Source: Pedosphaera sp.
GTDB taxonomy: Bacteria; Verrucomicrobiota; Verrucomicrobiia; Limisphaerales; UBA1096
Length of the DNA: 40,502 nt
Reading direction: 5' to 3'
Assembly: GCA_022451065.1 (NCBI GenBank)
Contig: JAKUOU010000030.1
Coordinates: forward strand, 1 to 40,502
Under the pieces are notes generated by a model that saw only the letters and a list, made by a program, of their open reading frames with translations, was not told where the DNA came from and ran no database searches. Positions 1-9,688 of this stretch are shown one piece after another (the stretch's first letter is position 1; each line of letters opens with the position of its first letter). A program made the translations under genes and the position numbers.

Positions 1-16
1 GGTTGGGGTCGCGCCG

Positions 17-3000
17 TTGCCTCCAGGGCCTGAAGCCGCCATGCCGGAGCGGTTCGACACGAGGCCGAGCACACTGGGCGACGACTACCCGCAGATTCGC
101 ACTCTCACCATGAATTTTACCGGCTTGGCCCGACGGTTGGCTGCGGCCAACCCCGAGCCGGACGAGACCGTTCGGCGGCATCGTTTGTTGAGCATCCAAA
201 AAATGGGTGCTCCGGGCGGCGCAGCCAAGCCGCGGTCAAGCGGTCTGAGACTGCTGGGTGGGGCAAGCGTTCGGGATGACTTTCTGGCGGTGATCGACAA
301 CCACACGGCCATCCCGGCGGACACGCACGGTGCGGTTGGCCCGGAGCACCTAGTGGTGGCGCTCAACACCGAGATCGCCATCCAGACCCGCGAGGGCGAG
401 CTTCTGAGCAAGGTGGGCCTCGGCGACTTTTGGGCTGGCTTCAGCCACGGTTTTGTCTTCGATCCGAAGGTGGTTTACGACCACTTGGTCAAGCGCTGGG
501 TGGTCTTTACCATCGCAGACGTGAACACCACCAAGTCGGCAGTATTGATCGCCCTGTCGCAGACGAGCGACCCGACCGGTGACTGGGATATGGCGTCGAT
601 ACGCGTTCATCCGGAAGCGGCTCCGGATAACTATCTATATGCTGATTATCCCAGCGTTGGCTACAACAAGAAATGGCTGGCTGCCTCTGTGAACCTGTAC
701 AAGGGCACCAACGAGGTTTCGGGTACGAAGGAATTTGTTGGCTCGCGCATTTTTGCCTTCCACAAACCGGACTACATTCGCAAGAGCAAGGTTTACTATA
801 CACAGTTTGACGACCCCGGCTATTTCACTGTTGTTCCAGCGACGACCTTTGACGCCGATGACACCAATCTACTATTCGTCACCGAGCAGAGCACATACGC
901 ACTACGGATCAGCGCCCTGTCAGGGAAAGTGGGACAGGAGCACTACACGCCCCATTATGCTCGTACATCAGTGAAGGGTATTGAGGCCTGGGAGTTTTCC
1001 ATCGGCAAGACGAACATTTCCCCGCAGAAGGCGGCATCCAAGAAAATATTCGCGAACGACTCGCGCATGCACGCCCTGGCCAAGCGCAACGGCAAGCTTT
1101 GGGCCGCCCACCATGTCTTTCTGCCGGAAGGCATGGAGAACGTTGACCGCACCGCAATTCAGTGGTGGAACCTCGAGACGAACGCGACGATCATCCAGCA
1201 CGGCTACATTCAGGACACCAACGCCGTCAAACAGTACACCTTTCCCAGCTTGGCGGTGAACAAGAATGACGACGTGCTGATCGGCTACTCCGGATTCTCC
1301 AAGGACACCTTTGCCAGTGCGTACTTTTCCTACCGCAAGGCGGACGATCCGCTTGACCAAATGAGCGAGCCGGCCCTGTTGAAGGTCGGCGTCGCCCCGT
1401 ACGAGAAGCTGCGCGCCGACGGCCGAAACAGCTGGGGCGACTACAGTGCCGCGCAGGTAGATCCCAACAACGACACCGACATGTGGACTATCCAGATGTA
1501 CGCCGAGACACGTAACACCGAGCAGGAGAATATTGCGGACGAGAAGCGGGACCGCTGGGGAACATGGTGGGGCTTCATGGCGTTCCAGCCGAATGATCCA
1601 CCGGTGGTCACGGTGCAACCGACCAGCCAGACCATCCTGCAGTTCGGCTCCACCGTTTCGCTGGCGGTGAAGGTCAAGGGCACCGGGCCTTTCATCTATC
1701 AATGGCGGTTAGAAAAAAAGGACATCCCCGGTGCTACGGCAGCAACGTACACGATCGATAACTATTTACCCGAACACATGGGAAGTTACGAGGTGGTGAT
1801 CCGCAATGCGGTGGGTTACACCCGCAGCAAAACCGCCGTCCTGGACGCGAGCCTGCCGACGATCGGCGAGCCTGAAAGCGAAAAAGTCATCGACGGCGCA
1901 AACGTCACCATGACGGTCGCACCGACGGCGGTTGAGACGGTCATCGGCATCCACACCAACGTTGTGCTGCGGGTCGAGCCGCAGGGCACCGGGCCGTTCG
2001 CATACCAGTGGAGTTTCAACGGCGAGGCGATCGACGGCGCCATCGCCGCCACGGTCGACTTGGGCAAGATGACGCCGGGCATCGAGGGCGCCTACTCGGT
2101 CCATATCCGCACCGCCATCGGCGAGGCAACCTCCAAGCCGACAGCGCTCGAGTGGCTGATCTTTGACGAGCCGGAATTTTTCAACGTCAACCTTACCGAG
2201 TCGCAGCTTGGCTTTCAGGTGAGCGGGCATCGCTGGACGACGAATGCGTTCGAGTACTCGGGTGACCTGCGGAACTGGAAGCTGCTGACCAAGGGCGACA
2301 AAGCGGACGAGATGTTCAACGCTTCCGGCAAGAGCAGTAAAGGCATCAACCGTTCCGGCGGGGTAAACAAGTTGTTTGTTCGCGCACTACTCAAGACCGA
2401 GAAATACTCGAAGAATGCGATCGGTTTCGCGCGGGTGACGTACCCCAAGGGCAAGTCGCTTATCGCCAACCCGCTCGATCGAGAGGACGGCAACACGGTG
2501 GCCAACCTGTTCGCGTCGCTGCCGGAGGGCAGCAGCCTGGCCAAGCTCGACGAGGCAAGCGGCGAACTGGTGGTGAATGTGTTTGAGGGCGGCGCCTGGG
2601 CCGACCCGGCGATGGTACTTAAGCCCGGCGAGGGAGCCGTGTTCGACAACGCCGGCGAAGGGCAGATTGCGATTGAATACTTTGGTGTGGCATTGCAGGG
2701 CGACCTGGACTCGGCTATCCCGGCGCGCGCGGTGTTTCGCAGCGCGATCACGCCGCTAGAGGGCGGTATCAGTACCGTGCTTGGCTTACCCACGGCAGAG
2801 GGTCTGCAGGTGCAGTTGCTCGACAACGATTCGAGCTCATACGTTACCCACACCTACACAGCCGATGCGTGGCAGCCAAGCGAGCCGGTTATTGCGCTTG
2901 GCCAAGCGTTCCGCGTTATCTCCGATACGGCGCTCGAGTGGCAGCAGTCGGTCGCATACAACGAGATTGTATTGCCGGAGGTGACGGCGCAGCCGGAGGA

Positions 3001-6000
3001 TCAGGTAGTCACAAGCGGCTCGTGGCTGGGGTTGTCCGTGCGCGGCAAGGGCGATCCACTCGACTACCAGTGGTACTTCAACGGCGAAGCGATCGACGGC
3101 GCCACCCGCAACGCTCTGGCATTCGAGGCGGCCACCGAGGCAAACGCCGGCCAGTACACGGTCGAGCTCACGAACCGCTTTGGCGCGGCCACCAGCCTGC
3201 CGGCGAATGTCGCCGTGCATTACGTCATCAACCGGGGCACCACCGGCGCGGGCCGCATTGTGATTGACCCGTTGCAGGATCATTACGCACCGGGGACAGT
3301 TGTCACCTTCACCGGCGTGCCGGAGGAGGGCTACTCGTTCGCGAGTTGGCGGGGCGATGCAAGCGGCGACACCGCTCAAACGACTGTCAGCGTCGACAAG
3401 CACCTGAGGGTGACCGCTGATTTTTCACGCGACTACATCATGCCGACGCTGAGTGATGCTCACTTCCGGGCAGACGGAAATTTTCAGTTCACCGTTGTGG
3501 CTGAGCCGGGTGTGGAAAACAACATCCAGTACAGTTTTGATCTGGAGAACTGGGTCGACTATCGCACCGACACCAACCTCGGCGAACTGTACGTGCCGGT
3601 GATCCCGCCGGTTGGCGAAAAAGGCATGTACTTCCGGGTGCTCGTCACGGGCAAGGGCTATTCGGACAACATTGTCGGCTATCAACTGCTCGATGTGCCC
3701 ACCGGGAGATCATTACTATCCAACCCCTTGACAAGGAGCGACAACACCCTAGCCACGCTTCTCCCCGGTGGCCCGACAAAGCTGACGATCTCGACTTGGG
3801 ACAGTGACTCCAGCTCGTGGAAGGCGAGCACGTTCGGCGACGCATGGAGCGACGCTGGCCTTGTCATTGCGCCAGGACAGGCGGCGATGTTCGACAACAA
3901 AACCGGTGCTACGCTGACGTTGCAGTTCACTGGCGAAGTCGTGCAGGGTGGCCTGTCAACGCCGGTGCCAAGCGGCAACTCGTACCTCGCCGCCACGCTG
4001 CCAATAGTCGGTGGCTTGGCCACCAACTTTGGTTTTCCGACGGCGAGCGGACTGCAGGTCAGCCTGCTCGACAACGCCACCGACGACTGGACGACACACA
4101 CGTTTTCCGACGGTGCATGGAGCCCAAGTGAACCCACTCTGGCCGCTGCGCAGGGTTTTCGCGTAACGGCCAATGGGGCGCTGAGCTGGGTCCGTGACAT
4201 CAACCTGAGCTCGCAGGGCACGCCGAAGATTGTCACCCAGCCGGTCGGCGCAATGCGCATCGCCGGGCAGCCGATCACCTTCAGCGTTGAGGCCACCGGC
4301 ACGCCGCTCGAGTACCAGTGGCGTTTCAACGGGCTAAACATTGCCGGCGCAAACGCGGCGACATTTAAGTTGACCGGTGTGCAGCAGGCCAATGCAGGTG
4401 ACTACTCGGTGTATATAACAAATCCGTTCGGCAACATCCTGAGCGACACCGCCAGTCTCGCGGTGCACTATACCCTACGCGTCGCTGGTTCGGGGCACGG
4501 CACGATCACCCACAGGCCGGAGCTGGGGACATACCCGAACAAGGCGCGGGTGGTGCTCAATGCCGCCCCGAAAAAAGGCTATGTCTTCACCGGATGGAGC
4601 GGCGCGGCCAGTGGAACGGCCAATCCATTGGCGGTGACGATGGACGCGAACAAGGAGATCACCGGCTCATTCACGCGCGACGTTGTTCCGCCGGAGTATC
4701 GCAGCGTGAAGATCAACGACCTCGGCCAGCTCGAGTGGGTGCAGGTTGCTCGGCCCGGCAAAAAGTTGACCTCCGACTACTCACTCGATCTGTTGGACTG
4801 GAAAGAGTTCGCCAGCGACAGCAGTGCCTCTGGCGAGATGCGCGTTCCATTCAACCGGCCGCAGGGTATCAACAATTTGTTTGTCCGCACCTGGGAGGAG
4901 GACACCGGCTATGCCGCGCGCGTGCTGGGTTATGTCACGCTGACGGTACCAGCCGGCGACTCGCTTTTTGCAAATCCGTTGGCTAACGGCGCTAACCGCG
5001 TCTCTAACATTCTTCCGAGCGTCCCGAGTGGTAGTACCTTGGCCAAGCTCAACACGGCCACTGGCAAGTGGGAGACCAACACCTTCAGCGACGGGTGGAG
5101 TCAGCCCGGCATGACTCTCGCACCGGGCGAGGGTGCGATGTTCAACAACAAGGGCGGAGCCTTTGACGTGTTGGTGGCAGGCTTCACGCCTTGGCAGAGA
5201 ACAACGCTGCAAATTCCAGCTGGCAAATCTGTCGCGTCGCCGGTCTTGGCCAAGGGCGGCTTGTTAAGCAGCCGGCTTGGCCTGCCACTGGTCGAAGGGC
5301 TCAAGGTTGAGCTGTTGAACACCGGCAACGGCAAGTACGACGCGTACACGGTTGCCGACGGTATTTGGTCGCCGGCCGAGCCGGCGGTGGCGCTTGGCCA
5401 AGCGTTCATTGTTACTGCTCCGGTCGAGGTGAACTGGAGCCATGATCCCACCCTTCCGCAGGTCACCTCACAGCCGGCGGACGCCGAGGTGTTGTCCGGT
5501 GGCAAGGTCGGGTTCATCGTCAAGGCGGTCGGGGAGCCGCTGGCTTACCAATGGCTGTTTGACGGCAGGCCGATCGTCGGTGCGACGGCATCAGCCATCC
5601 AGCTTCCGGAGGTGACTCTAGCCAACGCCGGCCGCTACTCTGTGCTGGTGAGTAACAGCTTCGGCAAGGCCGTCAGTGAGCCGGCGCGGCTCGATATTTA
5701 TTACAAGCTCACACTCGCACTCGAGGGCCGCGGTGACATTGAGGTTGATCCAGAGAAATCGGCCTTCCTCGCCGGCAGTAAGGCGACGTTGTCCGCCACG
5801 CCGGCAACCGGCTACTCGTGGATGCACTGGAGCGGTGACGAGACGAGCAGCGAACCAACCTTTACCGTCACGATGGACGCACATAAGACGATGACCGCGA
5901 ACTTCACCCGCGACTACATCCTGCCCGATCTCAGCGATGCGGGCTTCGACGATAAAGGGCGGTTCACTTTCCTTCTCTTGAGTGAGCCGGGCGCCAACTG

Positions 6001-9000
6001 CGAGATTCAGGGTTCCTCCAACGGGATCCTCTGGCATAAGCTGGGCAGTTACCAGAACAAGAACGGGCTCGTGCGGATTCCGATGGCCTACAATGTCGAG
6101 GGAAAAAAACAGCTTGTGCGCGTGCTGGTGACGGACGAACTGGCTCCGGGCCGTCTCGCCGGCCATTCACTCAACGGCGTGGGCTACATCAACCTCGATA
6201 TCCCGCCAGGCCAGTCGCTCTACCATGTGCCGCTGGCACTGACCGGCAACAAGACCGTGGCGACACTGTTCCAGGGTGCGGCCAAGGGCTCCAAGGTTGC
6301 CATTCTTGATGAGAAAACCGGCGAATGGAGCGAGGGTGAACTGGGCGATGCGTGGAGCAACGGCGCGGCTGAGCTTGGTCAGGGAAGCATTTTCAAGTTC
6401 ACCAACCCAGATACCAAGGCGTTCCGCGCGGTATTCGCCGGATCGTACCCCGGTCAGGGCGCCGAGGTGATTCTGGCCAAGGGCACCGGATATTTTGGTT
6501 ATCCGTCGCCGCTCTCCGGTGCGGTCGGGCATGACCTGCGGTTTCCGGCGGCGGCCCCGGCCGGAACCAAGCTTGGCCTGTTGCAGGCCAACGGTGATGT
6601 CGCCTGGCACGCGTACGACGGCGCGAACTGGAGTCCTAGCGAGCCGAGCCTGGCCACCATGCAGGCCGTACAGGTTGACTTGGCCGATGACATCACCTGG
6701 GCCAACCACGGCATGCCGGACTATAATAGCAAGCCGAAGGTACGGGCCATCACTGGCGGCGGCACGTATCTGGCCGGTACTGAAAGCCTTGTGATCGAGC
6801 TGGATGTCGTTGGCACGCCGATGACGATCCAGTGGACACGGGACAACCAGCCGATTGAGGGTGCAACCCAGCGTTGGCTGCAGTTGGTGAACCTCTCGCC
6901 AAGTCACGCCGGGCGTTATGCCGTAACGCTGCGCAACCCATTCGGCATCGAGAACAGCAACCCGGTCGAGGTCAACGTCCACTACTCGCTTACCGCCATT
7001 GTCGAGGGGGGCGAGGGCGCGATCGAGGCAAGTCCAAGCCTGCCTTCCTATCCGCCGGATACCGAGGTCAAGCTCACAGCCAGGCCGGGCGAGGGCCTTG
7101 GTTTTGATCGGTGGGAGGGCGACGTCACCGGATCGGAGGAGTCCGTCACGCTGGTCATGGACGATCACAAGACGGTCTCGATAAAGTTCCTCAGCGACAA
7201 CAAGCCGCCGACGGTAGCCATCGCCTCGCCAAAGGATGGCCGTTTTTTCAGTGCTCCGACTGATGTCGAGATCATCCTCGACGCTACCGATGCTGACGGG
7301 TCGATCACCCACGTCCTGTTCGAGAGCAAGGCGCAGGGCGAAGCAGAGTGGGTGGGCCTGGGTGAGGCCGCATCAGCTACCGAACCGTTCATCTGGGTGG
7401 GGGCGATGGAGGGGGTGTATGATTTGCGTGCCACAGTCACCGACGATCGCGGGGCCGAGGGCGAGTCGAAAACGGTGCGGATCACCCTTACCACCGGCAA
7501 CCTGCCGCCTGTGATCGTCAGCACCTCGCCGGCCGCGGGAGACTTTGTGCCTGTGCCGGGCAAGTTCACCTTTGAGGTGGTGGCGTTTGATCCCGATGGC
7601 GAAATCAAGTCCATCTCTGTCAACCGTGGGAAGTTCGTCAAGGCCCACGGCCCAACCTACTGGACCGAGAATGATGAGGGCCAGACGGTGCTTACTGACA
7701 TTCGCTGGGAAGCCGGTTACTTCCCCGAGTCCGCAGCCTATACATTTACCGTGGACGTGGAGGACAATCAGGACAGGGTCACGACAGAGGACTTCGTCTT
7801 TACTATTAACCATGTGCCGACGATCGAGTTGACCTCGCCTGAGGACGGTACGGAGTTTGTGTCACCGGCAACCCTTAACTTGGCTGCCACGGCCTCCGAC
7901 AATGCCGCGGACGGTGCCTTGGCCAAGGTGGAGTTCTTTGCCAATGGCGAGTTGGTCAAGAAACTCACACAGGCGCCCTTCGAGTTTGCCTGGGAGGGGG
8001 TTGGTGCCGGCCAATACGAGATCATCGCGGCTGTGACCGACCGCCACGGTCAGGTGGTTGAGACACCGTCGGTGAAGGTCGCCGTATCTCAAGGGGCGGA
8101 CATCACCCTGACTGCGCCGACCGGGGACATTACCTTTGTGCCGGGCGAGACGGTCAGGCTGGCCGCAAGCGTGTCGCAGGGCGGTGCGGACATTACTAAG
8201 GTCGAGTTTTTCAAGAACGACGAGTTGATTGGCGTCGATACCGAGGCACCGTTCGAATTGGACTGGACCGAGAACGAGCCGGGCCTCTACCTGATTACCG
8301 CACAGGTGACTGATGCCAAGGGCGGCTCGGCGGTGACTTCCCCGGTGGAAGCTGCGGTTTTCGATAGTGGAGAATATCCATTGCTTGGCTTGCGATTGTG
8401 GCTGGACGGCTCCGGCATCACCCAGGCAGCGAGCAGGGTGAGTGCTTGGTCCGATCGCACTCCGTTTGGCAACAGTGTGAGCCAGGCCGATGCCGATAAG
8501 CAGCCCACCCTCCACCTCGAGGGTGCGAACGGAAAACCGGCGGTTGTCTTTGATGGGACGGATGATCTGCTCTTGGGCACGGTCAACAGCTCCAAGCTGT
8601 TAAGCAGTGACGCAGCCAGCATTTTCATCGTGATGAAGCAGGACGGAGCGAGCGCAAACAACGCCGTGCTGGGATGGGAATCAGACAGTTATAAAAACCA
8701 TCTGGATCTACTATTCACCTATAACAACCAGTTGCTTTTCGACTACGGCCACGCCTCTGAAGGCGGCCGCATCTCCGGCCCGCAGCCGGAGCGTTGGGAT
8801 GACAACTGGAATCTGGTCGAGGTGTACCGCGCCGCCGATAGCGGCCGTGTGGCTGTTGGTGGCGAGACGATATTCGAGGGAACGTTCGCCGATGAACTTG
8901 AAGTCGATGTCGATGGCACACTCTCGGTTGGAGCTGTTGGTACGCTTCATCTCGGCGGCGCGGTTGCTGAGGTGCTCATTTACAACCGCGCGCTTGACTC

Positions 9001-9295
9001 AGGCGAGCGCGAAACAGTTACCCAATATCTTGGAGTGAAATACGGCTTTATTGAGGATGTGGTACCGAGCGATTCGAATGCTCCCACGCTTAGTGCGGCT
9101 CAGTTGGCGGCAGATGGCAAGTTCCGCTTCCTTGTTACCGGCGACAAGGGTGGCAGGGTTGTGCTGCAGTTCTCGGAAAATCTAGACAAGTGGACCGACC
9201 TGCAGACCTACACCAACGAGAGCGGCCAGATGTGGATCAACATCAATCGTGACGAGGGCGTGGGTCGCCTGTTCTTGCGCGTCCGTGCCGAGTGA
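17..9295 (+). CDS. Giant secreted multi-domain Ig/InlB-repeat/LamG protein (5' end probably beyond the window)
   Basis: The frame is open to base 1 and the first in-frame start is a TTG at 17 with no signal peptide behind it, so the true start and export signal are probably upstream. Visible order: residues ~85-520 a propeller-like region opening with a 'PADTHGAVGP' motif that recurs in secreted proteins of this kind; two Ig-like domains (~527-610 and ~637-710, with YQW and GxYxV cores); four ~420-residue composite modules (716-2393), each ending in an Ig-like domain plus a divergent InlB B-repeat ('GYSFASWRGD' type); four Big/cadherin-like domains (from ~2396, 2496, 2600, 2693; 'VEFFANGELV' type); a LamG/ConA-like domain (~2786-3012, 'AEVLIYNRAL'); and a half-module C-terminus. 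No LPXTG or other anchor is visible. Extracellular binding or adhesion is an inference; no catalytic motif was recognised. Gene integrity is clear, function is not. Confidence 0.85.
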   Translation: MPPGPEAAMPERFDTRPSTLGDDYPQIRTLTMNFTGLARRLAAANPEPDETVRRHRLLSIQKMGAPGGAAKPRSSGLRLLGGASVRDDFLAVIDNHTAIPADTHGAVGPEHLVVALNTEIAIQTREGELLSKVGLGDFWAGFSHGFVFDPKVVYDHLVKRWVVFTIADVNTTKSAVLIALSQTSDPTGDWDMASIRVHPEAAPDNYLYADYPSVGYNKKWLAASVNLYKGTNEVSGTKEFVGSRIFAFHKPDYIRKSKVYYTQFDDPGYFTVVPATTFDADDTNLLFVTEQSTYALRISALSGKVGQEHYTPHYARTSVKGIEAWEFSIGKTNISPQKAASKKIFANDSRMHALAKRNGKLWAAHHVFLPEGMENVDRTAIQWWNLETNATIIQHGYIQDTNAVKQYTFPSLAVNKNDDVLIGYSGFSKDTFASAYFSYRKADDPLDQMSEPALLKVGVAPYEKLRADGRNSWGDYSAAQVDPNNDTDMWTIQMYAETRNTEQENIADEKRDRWGTWWGFMAFQPNDPPVVTVQPTSQTILQFGSTVSLAVKVKGTGPFIYQWRLEKKDIPGATAATYTIDNYLPEHMGSYEVVIRNAVGYTRSKTAVLDASLPTIGEPESEKVIDGANVTMTVAPTAVETVIGIHTNVVLRVEPQGTGPFAYQWSFNGEAIDGAIAATVDLGKMTPGIEGAYSVHIRTAIGEATSKPTALEWLIFDEPEFFNVNLTESQLGFQVSGHRWTTNAFEYSGDLRNWKLLTKGDKADEMFNASGKSSKGINRSGGVNKLFVRALLKTEKYSKNAIGFARVTYPKGKSLIANPLDREDGNTVANLFASLPEGSSLAKLDEASGELVVNVFEGGAWADPAMVLKPGEGAVFDNAGEGQIAIEYFGVALQGDLDSAIPARAVFRSAITPLEGGISTVLGLPTAEGLQVQLLDNDSSSYVTHTYTADAWQPSEPVIALGQAFRVISDTALEWQQSVAYNEIVLPEVTAQPEDQVVTSGSWLGLSVRGKGDPLDYQWYFNGEAIDGATRNALAFEAATEANAGQYTVELTNRFGAATSLPANVAVHYVINRGTTGAGRIVIDPLQDHYAPGTVVTFTGVPEEGYSFASWRGDASGDTAQTTVSVDKHLRVTADFSRDYIMPTLSDAHFRADGNFQFTVVAEPGVENNIQYSFDLENWVDYRTDTNLGELYVPVIPPVGEKGMYFRVLVTGKGYSDNIVGYQLLDVPTGRSLLSNPLTRSDNTLATLLPGGPTKLTISTWDSDSSSWKASTFGDAWSDAGLVIAPGQAAMFDNKTGATLTLQFTGEVVQGGLSTPVPSGNSYLAATLPIVGGLATNFGFPTASGLQVSLLDNATDDWTTHTFSDGAWSPSEPTLAAAQGFRVTANGALSWVRDINLSSQGTPKIVTQPVGAMRIAGQPITFSVEATGTPLEYQWRFNGLNIAGANAATFKLTGVQQANAGDYSVYITNPFGNILSDTASLAVHYTLRVAGSGHGTITHRPELGTYPNKARVVLNAAPKKGYVFTGWSGAASGTANPLAVTMDANKEITGSFTRDVVPPEYRSVKINDLGQLEWVQVARPGKKLTSDYSLDLLDWKEFASDSSASGEMRVPFNRPQGINNLFVRTWEEDTGYAARVLGYVTLTVPAGDSLFANPLANGANRVSNILPSVPSGSTLAKLNTATGKWETNTFSDGWSQPGMTLAPGEGAMFNNKGGAFDVLVAGFTPWQRTTLQIPAGKSVASPVLAKGGLLSSRLGLPLVEGLKVELLNTGNGKYDAYTVADGIWSPAEPAVALGQAFIVTAPVEVNWSHDPTLPQVTSQPADAEVLSGGKVGFIVKAVGEPLAYQWLFDGRPIVGATASAIQLPEVTLANAGRYSVLVSNSFGKAVSEPARLDIYYKLTLALEGRGDIEVDPEKSAFLAGSKATLSATPATGYSWMHWSGDETSSEPTFTVTMDAHKTMTANFTRDYILPDLSDAGFDDKGRFTFLLLSEPGANCEIQGSSNGILWHKLGSYQNKNGLVRIPMAYNVEGKKQLVRVLVTDELAPGRLAGHSLNGVGYINLDIPPGQSLYHVPLALTGNKTVATLFQGAAKGSKVAILDEKTGEWSEGELGDAWSNGAAELGQGSIFKFTNPDTKAFRAVFAGSYPGQGAEVILAKGTGYFGYPSPLSGAVGHDLRFPAAAPAGTKLGLLQANGDVAWHAYDGANWSPSEPSLATMQAVQVDLADDITWANHGMPDYNSKPKVRAITGGGTYLAGTESLVIELDVVGTPMTIQWTRDNQPIEGATQRWLQLVNLSPSHAGRYAVTLRNPFGIENSNPVEVNVHYSLTAIVEGGEGAIEASPSLPSYPPDTEVKLTARPGEGLGFDRWEGDVTGSEESVTLVMDDHKTVSIKFLSDNKPPTVAIASPKDGRFFSAPTDVEIILDATDADGSITHVLFESKAQGEAEWVGLGEAASATEPFIWVGAMEGVYDLRATVTDDRGAEGESKTVRITLTTGNLPPVIVSTSPAAGDFVPVPGKFTFEVVAFDPDGEIKSISVNRGKFVKAHGPTYWTENDEGQTVLTDIRWEAGYFPESAAYTFTVDVEDNQDRVTTEDFVFTINHVPTIELTSPEDGTEFVSPATLNLAATASDNAADGALAKVEFFANGELVKKLTQAPFEFAWEGVGAGQYEIIAAVTDRHGQVVETPSVKVAVSQGADITLTAPTGDITFVPGETVRLAASVSQGGADITKVEFFKNDELIGVDTEAPFELDWTENEPGLYLITAQVTDAKGGSAVTSPVEAAVFDSGEYPLLGLRLWLDGSGITQAASRVSAWSDRTPFGNSVSQADADKQPTLHLEGANGKPAVVFDGTDDLLLGTVNSSKLLSSDAASIFIVMKQDGASANNAVLGWESDSYKNHLDLLFTYNNQLLFDYGHASEGGRISGPQPERWDDNWNLVEVYRAADSGRVAVGGETIFEGTFADELEVDVDGTLSVGAVGTLHLGGAVAEVLIYNRALDSGERETVTQYLGVKYGFIEDVVPSDSNAPTLSAAQLAADGKFRFLVTGDKGGRVVLQFSENLDKWTDLQTYTNESGQMWININRDEGVGRLFLRVRAE
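2162..7195 (+). repeat. Four tandem copies of a ~420-residue composite module inside the giant protein
   Basis: Approximate copies are 2162-3430, 3431-4678, 4679-5911 and 5912-7195 (423, 416, 411 and 428 codons). Each begins with a strand resembling 'MPTLSDAHF...FxF' and an 'LDxW' segment. Next comes 'SLxxNPL', an 'FGDAWSxxG...PGxGAMFxN' stretch, 'GLPTxxGLxVxLL' and 'WSPSEPxxALGQAFxV'. The copy closes with an Ig-like domain and an InlB-type 'GYxFxxWxGDxxG' repeat. Copies are clearly homologous but well diverged at the protein level, so the duplication is old rather than recent. Confidence 0.85.
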
Positions 9296-9424
9296 CCGGT
9301 GAATTTGTCCTGAACTACGGAACGTGCGCACCTAAGGATTGCCCTTTTTCCGGATTTGCACGTCGCATCCGTTCTGATTTCTAAGCCTATTCTGGGATCA
9401 GGTTTCACCTTCGATCTATGTGAT

Positions 9425-9688
9425 TCATTTGTTGCGCCTCCAAAGAAGCGGCAAAGAGGCGGCCACCAGGCCGCAGGCAAACATAATGGAAAGACAAATC
9501 ACCGGCGCGGTAAAGGGACCGGCGGTTAACAGAATCATCAGCCCCTCCGGATCAAAAAAGTCGCCGGAGCCCTGCAAGTCCATGATGTATGCATGCACAA
9601 AATCTCCCGCGATAAAGCCCGTTAGAAAAGGAAGTGCTACTCTATTCCCCTTGATTTTAGGTTCAGTGCTCAAATGTGTGGTTCCCAT
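9425..9688 (-). CDS. Small hypothetical membrane protein, 87 aa
   Basis: Not a recognised family. From the ATG at 9688 the product is 87 residues with two hydrophobic stretches ('ALPFLTGFIAGDF' and a longer C-terminal 'APVICLSIMFACGLVAASLPLL') followed by a positive tail (WRRNK), as in a small inner-membrane protein. The track lists a longer frame to 9808, but that part lies inside the oxidoreductase gene. The ATG at 9688 overlaps that gene's 3' end by 19 bases; an alternative TTG at 9673 overlaps its TGA stop directly. Either arrangement suggests translational coupling to the upstream oxidoreductase. Real coding is inferred from the hydrophobicity pattern and overlap only. Confidence 0.5.
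   Translation of the reverse strand: MGTTHLSTEPKIKGNRVALPFLTGFIAGDFVHAYIMDLQGSGDFFDPEGLMILLTAGPFTAPVICLSIMFACGLVAASLPLLWRRNK

Noticed and set aside
6167-7312. 381-codon - strand ORF inside the giant protein gene
   Set aside because: Antisense to the repeat array with no domain signal.
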